From Ancylobacter novellus (lineage in GTDB: Bacteria > Pseudomonadota > Alphaproteobacteria > Rhizobiales > Xanthobacteraceae), in assembly GCA_003241485.1 (NCBI GenBank), contig QFQD01000006.1, forward strand, positions 62,001-126,000: a stretch of 64,000 nucleotides of DNA, given 5' to 3'. Within the stretch, counting starts at the first letter, position 1, and every line of letters begins with the position of its first letter. The translations under genes and the position numbers were made by a program. Shown here piece after piece: positions 59,674 through 64,000 of the stretch. A model generated the notes under the pieces. The model was not told the origin of the DNA. It ran no database searches and saw only the letters and a program-made list of their open reading frames with translations.

Positions 59674-60895
59674 GCGCGGGCGCGGCGATGGCGGAGCGCG
59701 GCGGCAGCGGCGCGTAGAGCCCGCCTCCCGCCTCGACATTGCGCGCGAAGCGGGTGATGTGGTCGCGCCACGGCACCTCGATCAGCCGGAAGCTGGCCGC
59801 CGCAAGGGCGATGACAAGAGCGATGAAGCCGGCCAGAAGCGCCCCCGCCAGCCAGGGATCGCCGAGGTCGTAGAGGTTCTTGGCGTGGCCGAGCACCTCG
59901 ATCTCTTGGCGCAGCGCGACTCCCGACACATCGCCATAGAGCCACAGCCCGTAGCCGAGCAGGATCAAGAGCGGCATGTGGATCAGGTAGATCGAATAGG
60001 ACCAGCGCCCCAGCGCGCGCAGCGGGGCGGCGCGCAGCAGCCGGGAGAGCGCGCCCGCGTCCCGCGCGAAGACGAGGATGGCGAGGCCGAACGCCAGCGG
60101 TGCCAGCACGCTCAGCGGGCGCACCTCATCGGGGCCAACGCCGGCGGACGCAATGAACACGCCCACCAGCGCCAACACCGCCACCTCCCACAAGGTGGCG
60201 AAGGGCATGTCGACGCCGCGCAGCCTGTCATGGACGTGGTACACCGCGACGCCGCCGAAGAAGCCGGCGATGCAGCGGATGAAGCCGTAATCCGCCGTGG
60301 AGTTCATATAGGCCGGCGCGACCAGCAGGATGGCCAGCATGGCCGCCAGCGAGATCGCCAGCGCCACCGGCAGCAGGCGGCGGGTGCCGGCCAGCAGCGC
60401 CACGCCGGCGAACAGCGCATAGGTGTAGAACTCCGCGCCGATGCTCCAGGCCGGCCCGTTCCAGGCGACGCCGTAAAAGCCCATGGAATTGAGCAAGGCC
60501 GCGTTCAGCAGCAGCGCCTTGAGCGAATAATTGCCGGTCTCGGCCTCGATCATCAGGCTGTCGGGATGCGCGCCGCCGGCATTGATCGCCATGAGCGCGA
60601 GCATGAAGGCGAACAGCACCGCCAGATGCAGCGGCCACAGACGCCCCGCACGGCGCAGCAGAAACCCGCCCACCTGCCGCGGGCTGCCAAGCCGCCGACG
60701 ATAGGCGTGACACACCACGAAGCCTGACAACGCAAAGAAAAAGTCGACAAAAAGATACGAATTCGAGATCAGGCTCGCATGAAGCCAGTCGAGCCGCACG
60801 ACATAGATGAAATGATAGACAAGAACCATGACGGCGCACAGACCACGCCAGGAATCGAGAGCCTCAAATCGATCGAGCCGGCCGGCTGAACTCAT
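59654..60895 (-). CDS. Acyltransferase 3 (OafA/NodX-like) membrane protein
   Basis: The 413-residue protein has about ten transmembrane helices and the acyltransferase-3 hallmarks: FEALDSWRGLCAVMVLVYHF near residues 9-28 (with the conserved R and H), FVDFFFALSGFVVCHAYRRR near 49-68, and RWSYSIYLIHMPLLILL near 293-309. Such enzymes O-acetylate or succinylate polysaccharides, lipids or antibiotics. The C-terminus ends in a basic tail that overlaps folB in the opposite strand. No polysaccharide cluster is nearby, so the substrate is unknown. Confidence 0.88.
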   Translation of the reverse strand: MSSAGRLDRFEALDSWRGLCAVMVLVYHFIYVVRLDWLHASLISNSYLFVDFFFALSGFVVCHAYRRRLGSPRQVGGFLLRRAGRLWPLHLAVLFAFMLALMAINAGGAHPDSLMIEAETGNYSLKALLLNAALLNSMGFYGVAWNGPAWSIGAEFYTYALFAGVALLAGTRRLLPVALAISLAAMLAILLVAPAYMNSTADYGFIRCIAGFFGGVAVYHVHDRLRGVDMPFATLWEVAVLALVGVFIASAGVGPDEVRPLSVLAPLAFGLAILVFARDAGALSRLLRAAPLRALGRWSYSIYLIHMPLLILLGYGLWLYGDVSGVALRQEIEVLGHAKNLYDLGDPWLAGALLAGFIALVIALAAASFRLIEVPWRDHITRFARNVEAGGGLYAPLPPRSAIAAPAPIRRRR

Positions 60896-61082
60896 ACGAA
60901 GATACCCTTCTGCTTCACGTGCACGCGCATGCCGCCACCTCCCCCGGCTCGATCAACCGAAAGACGGCGAAAGGGTTCCGCAATTTCGGCGGCGCAGGGG
61001 ACCGCGCGGCGCGCGCATGGGGGCTTCCGGTCGGCGCGCCGAAGGCCTAATCCTTCGTCCAGAGTCGTCGGAGTGAGTGAAG

Positions 61083-63731
61083 ATGCCGCGTGATGCCGAG
61101 CCCCAATATGTCCGCCTGAGCGACTACCTCCCGCCCGACTGGCTTGTGGACACCGTCCATCTCGACGTTCGCCTGCATCCGACCGCGACCCGCGTCACCG
61201 CGCGCCTCGCCCTGCGGCCCAATCCGCAGGGGCGCGAAGGCTCGCCCATCGTGCTCGACGGGGATGAGCTCACGCTGAAATCCGTGGTCCTGGACGGCCG
61301 GCCGCTCGCCGGCACCGCCTATGCCGCGACGCCCTCGGCGCTCACCATCTTCGCCCCGCCGCAGCAGCCGGTGGTTCTGGAGATCGAAACGCTGATCGAT
61401 CCGTCCGCCAACACCAAGCTGATGGGGCTCTACCGCTCCAGCGGCACCTATTGCACGCAGTGCGAGGCCGAGGGCTTCCGCCGCATCACCTATTTCCCCG
61501 ACCGGCCGGACGTGCTCGCGGTCTACACCACACGCATCGAAGCCGAGCACGAGGAAGCCCCGGTGCTGCTCGGCAACGGCAATCTGCGCGAGAGCGGGCC
61601 GATCGAGGGCACCTCGCGCCATTATGCCGTGTGGCACGATCCGTGGCCCAAGCCCTGCTACCTCTTCGCGCTGGTCGGCGGCCGGCTCGACCGCATCACC
61701 GAGCCTTATCTCACGGCCACCGGCAAGCCGGTCGAACTCGGCATCTATGTCGAGCCCGGCAAGGCGGGCCGCGCGGGCTACGCCATGGACGCGCTCAAGC
61801 GCTCCATGCGCTGGGACGAGGAAGCCTTCGGCTGCGAGTACGATCTCGACGTGTTCAACATCGTCGCGGTGGCCGATTTCAACATGGGCGCCATGGAGAA
61901 CAAGGGCCTCAACGTCTTCAACGACAAATACGTCCTCGCCAGCCCCGAGACCGCGACCGACGCCGACTTCGCCCATATCGAGGCGATCATCGCGCATGAA
62001 TATTTCCACAACTGGACCGGCAACCGCATCACCTGCCGCGACTGGTTCCAGCTGTGCCTGAAGGAGGGCCTCACGGTCTTCCGCGACCAGGAATTCTCCT
62101 CCGACCAGCGCTCGCGCGCGGTGAAGCGTATCGCCGATGTGCGCCTGCTCAAGAGCCAGCAATTCGCCGAGGATTCCGGCCCGCTGGCGCATCCCGTGCG
62201 GCCCTCCGCCTATCGCGAGATCAACAATTTCTACACGGCGACCGTCTACGAGAAGGGCGCCGAGGTCGTGCGCATGCTGAAGACCCTGCTCGGCGAGGAG
62301 GGCTTCCGCGCCGGCATGGACCTCTATTTCGACCGCCATGACGGGCAGGCGGCGACCATCGAGCAGTTCCTCGCCTGTTTCGCCGACGCCAATGGCGTCG
62401 ACCTCACCCAGTTCGCGCTGTGGTACGCCCAGTCCGGCACGCCGGAGCTGAACGTGCACGGCAGTTGGGACGAGGCCTCGCGCAGCTACCGCCTCGATGT
62501 CGAGCAGAACCTGCCGCCGACGCCCGGCCAGAGCGACAAGCAGCCCATGGTTATCCCGCTGGCGCTGGGCCTTGTCGGGCCGGACGGCACCGATCTGCCG
62601 CTCACCCTGGACGACGGCTCCAACACCGAGCGCGGCGTGCTCGTGCTCTCGCAGCGCAAGCACAGCTTCGTCTTCCGCGATATCGATGTGCGCCCGGTTC
62701 CCTCGCTCAATCGCGGCTTCTCCGCTCCGGTGAAGCTGACCACCAACCTGTCGACGCAGGACCTCGTCTTCCTGGCGCGGCATGACAGCGACCCGTTCAA
62801 TCGCTTCGACGCCACGCAGTCGATCGCCCTTGCTTATCTCGTCGCGGCGACGCAGGCGCAGCAGGCCGGCACCGCCGCGCCCTCGGCGGCGCCGCTGATC
62901 GAGGCGCTGGAAGCGACGCTGACGGACACCACGCTCGATGCCGCCTTCGTCGCGCAGGCGCTTTCCCTGCCCTCCGAGACCGACGTCGCCCGCGAGATCG
63001 GCCGCGATGTCGACCCGGACGCGATCCACGCCGCGCGCCGTGCGCTGCGCCGCGTGCTGGGCGAGGCGCTGCGCCCGGCCCTTGAGGACGCCTATGCGCG
63101 GCTGCGCCCCACCGGCCTCTATTCGCCCGACGCCGCCTCGGCCGGCGGGCGGGCCCTGCGCAATGCGAGCCTCGACCTACTCGCGGCAACGGGCTCGGAC
63201 GCCGACATCGCCCGCGCCGTGACGCATTTCGAGACGGCGGACAACATGACCGACCGCTTCGCCGCGCTGTCCATCCTGGCCCATGGCGCGCCGGCGGAGC
63301 GCGAGGCGGCACTGGCCGCCTTCTATGAGCGCTTCAGGGACGATCCGCTCGTCGTCGACAAATGGCTGGCGCTGCAGGCGCAGATCAGCGAGCCGGGGAC
63401 GCTGGAGCGCGTGCGCGGGCTGACCGAACATCCCGCCTTCGACATGAACAATCCCAACCGGGTACGCGCGCTCATCGGCAGTTTCGCCGCCGCCAACCAG
63501 ACGCAGTTCCACCGTCCGGACGGGGCGGGCTATCGCTTCGTGGTGGATACGGTGCTGGCGCTCGATCCGCGCAACCCGCAGCTCGCCGCGCGGCTGCTCG
63601 CCGCGTTCAAGAGCTGGCGCGCCGTGGAGTTCCGCCGCCGGTCGCTGGCCGAGATCGAGCTGCGCCGCATCGCCGATACGCCCGGCCTCTCGCCGGATGT
63701 CGCCGACATCGTCGCGCGCTCGCTCGGATGA
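61083..63731 (+). CDS. pepN: Aminopeptidase N
   Basis: The 882-residue M1 metallopeptidase removes N-terminal residues from peptides in the cytoplasm. The substrate-binding GAMEN motif is at residues 269-273, and the zinc site HEYFH (305-309) with Glu328 (HExxH-x18-E) is complete. The four-domain length matches the E. coli PepN type (DUF3458 C-terminal domains, YPDRP-like TYFPDRPDVLAVYTTRIEA near 138-156). The ATG at 61083 has GGAG 10 nt upstream; a GTG at 61077 would add two residues. Stands alone. Confidence 0.95.
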   Translation: MPRDAEPQYVRLSDYLPPDWLVDTVHLDVRLHPTATRVTARLALRPNPQGREGSPIVLDGDELTLKSVVLDGRPLAGTAYAATPSALTIFAPPQQPVVLEIETLIDPSANTKLMGLYRSSGTYCTQCEAEGFRRITYFPDRPDVLAVYTTRIEAEHEEAPVLLGNGNLRESGPIEGTSRHYAVWHDPWPKPCYLFALVGGRLDRITEPYLTATGKPVELGIYVEPGKAGRAGYAMDALKRSMRWDEEAFGCEYDLDVFNIVAVADFNMGAMENKGLNVFNDKYVLASPETATDADFAHIEAIIAHEYFHNWTGNRITCRDWFQLCLKEGLTVFRDQEFSSDQRSRAVKRIADVRLLKSQQFAEDSGPLAHPVRPSAYREINNFYTATVYEKGAEVVRMLKTLLGEEGFRAGMDLYFDRHDGQAATIEQFLACFADANGVDLTQFALWYAQSGTPELNVHGSWDEASRSYRLDVEQNLPPTPGQSDKQPMVIPLALGLVGPDGTDLPLTLDDGSNTERGVLVLSQRKHSFVFRDIDVRPVPSLNRGFSAPVKLTTNLSTQDLVFLARHDSDPFNRFDATQSIALAYLVAATQAQQAGTAAPSAAPLIEALEATLTDTTLDAAFVAQALSLPSETDVAREIGRDVDPDAIHAARRALRRVLGEALRPALEDAYARLRPTGLYSPDAASAGGRALRNASLDLLAATGSDADIARAVTHFETADNMTDRFAALSILAHGAPAEREAALAAFYERFRDDPLVVDKWLALQAQISEPGTLERVRGLTEHPAFDMNNPNRVRALIGSFAAANQTQFHRPDGAGYRFVVDTVLALDPRNPQLAARLLAAFKSWRAVEFRRRSLAEIELRRIADTPGLSPDVADIVARSLG

Positions 63732-63815
63732 GCGGGCCCGCTATGCGCTTTTTACGTTCCGGGACGCCGATATAGGCGCTACAGTAACGTCCCTCGCGGG
63801 GACAAAAAGCGGTTC

Positions 63816-64000
63816 ATGGCAACTGACGGATCTTTCCCCGATCGATCCTCACTGATGACCCTGTCGTCAGCCTATCTGAGCGCGCCTGTCGCCCTCGCGA
63901 CCATCGGGCTGGATCTGAAGTGCCTGAACGCCAATAACCGCGCCGCCGCGCTGTTGGGCAGGCCGCTGGCCGCGATCATCGGCCGGCATGTCGACGAACT
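63816..64000 (+). CDS. PAS-domain protein, N-terminal part (cut by right edge)
   Basis: An ATG at 63816 opens a frame to the window end, about 61 residues. After a short Ser-rich start, the segment SAPVALATIGLDLKCLNANNRAAALLGRPLAAIIGRHVDEL follows the PAS pattern: a strand, 'N-x-x-A-x-x-L-G' and the 'I-I-G-R' turn. Sensor kinases and diguanylate cyclases often start this way. The output domain lies outside the window, so only the sensor part can be named. Confidence 0.7.
   Translation, partial: MATDGSFPDRSSLMTLSSAYLSAPVALATIGLDLKCLNANNRAAALLGRPLAAIIGRHVDE

Noticed and set aside
61047..63029. Minus-strand open frame of 660 codons opposite pepN
   Set aside because: Antisense shadow of pepN with repetitive acidic/Arg/Gly sequence and no recognisable domain.

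Overview
The window is about 64 kb of GC-rich chromosome with dense, often overlapping genes. I see no tRNA, rRNA, phage, transposon or CRISPR sequence. The gene content points to a methylotrophic alphaproteobacterium of the order Hyphomicrobiales, probably near Ancylobacter, Starkeya or Xanthobacter. That placement is inferred from gene content and base composition, not from a marker gene. The strongest evidence is a tetrahydromethanopterin (H4MPT)/methylofuran C1-transfer cluster combined with a RamB/ScfR-type regulator, isocitrate lyase and malate synthase G.

Layout. 1-4260: an AraC-type regulator cut by the left edge, diverging from an amine/amino-acid permease, a tiny coupled membrane protein and a copper amine oxidase. 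4355-10124: the glyoxylate-cycle block, with a ScfR/RamB-like regulator diverging from a small ORF, aceA and glcB. 10310-24974: a large MscS channel, an MFS transporter, an HdeD-like membrane protein fused to a papain-like domain, a nitroreductase, a small acetyltransferase, a soluble FtsK translocase, a succinate-semialdehyde dehydrogenase, two tandem EamA transporters, a Pif1-like helicase, a 49-residue membrane peptide and an Rrf2 regulator. 25076-32692: glutaryl-CoA dehydrogenase, then a dpp-type peptide ABC operon whose binding-protein gene carries two internal lesions, then a GFA-family protein. 32707-39375: tonB-exbD-exbB, a FAD-linked hydroxyacid dehydrogenase, an ABC-F ATPase and a SpoU RNA methyltransferase.

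39654-59673 is the C1 region. Five overlapping genes (amino-acid-kinase-like mfnE, DmrB-like flavoprotein, DUF6513, DUF447, mfnB) look like a methylofuran/H4MPT biosynthesis operon. mgtE separates them from fhcBADC, which reads in the opposite direction. Next come pterin-4a-carbinolamine dehydratase, beta-RFAP synthase, mtdB, an ATP-grasp protein, mch, a RimK-like ligase, a CitG-like protein, an opposing HisA-like protein, mfnD, mfnF and a dihydroneopterin aldolase. MtdB and Mch oxidise the C1 unit on H4MPT, and FhcABCD transfers it to methylofuran and releases formate. Most of the other genes probably build the two cofactors. The formaldehyde-activating enzyme gene (fae) is not in the window. 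The right end holds an acyltransferase, aminopeptidase N and the start of a PAS-domain protein.

Non-coding features that stand out are a structured element ending in a strong terminator (39418-39512), two hairpins ahead of mgtE, tandem hairpins between the dpp binding-protein gene and dppB, a palindromic operator candidate at the ScfR/aceA intergenic region, and a dispersed family of intergenic inverted repeats built on TCCGGGAT. Several of these repeats lie between convergent genes.
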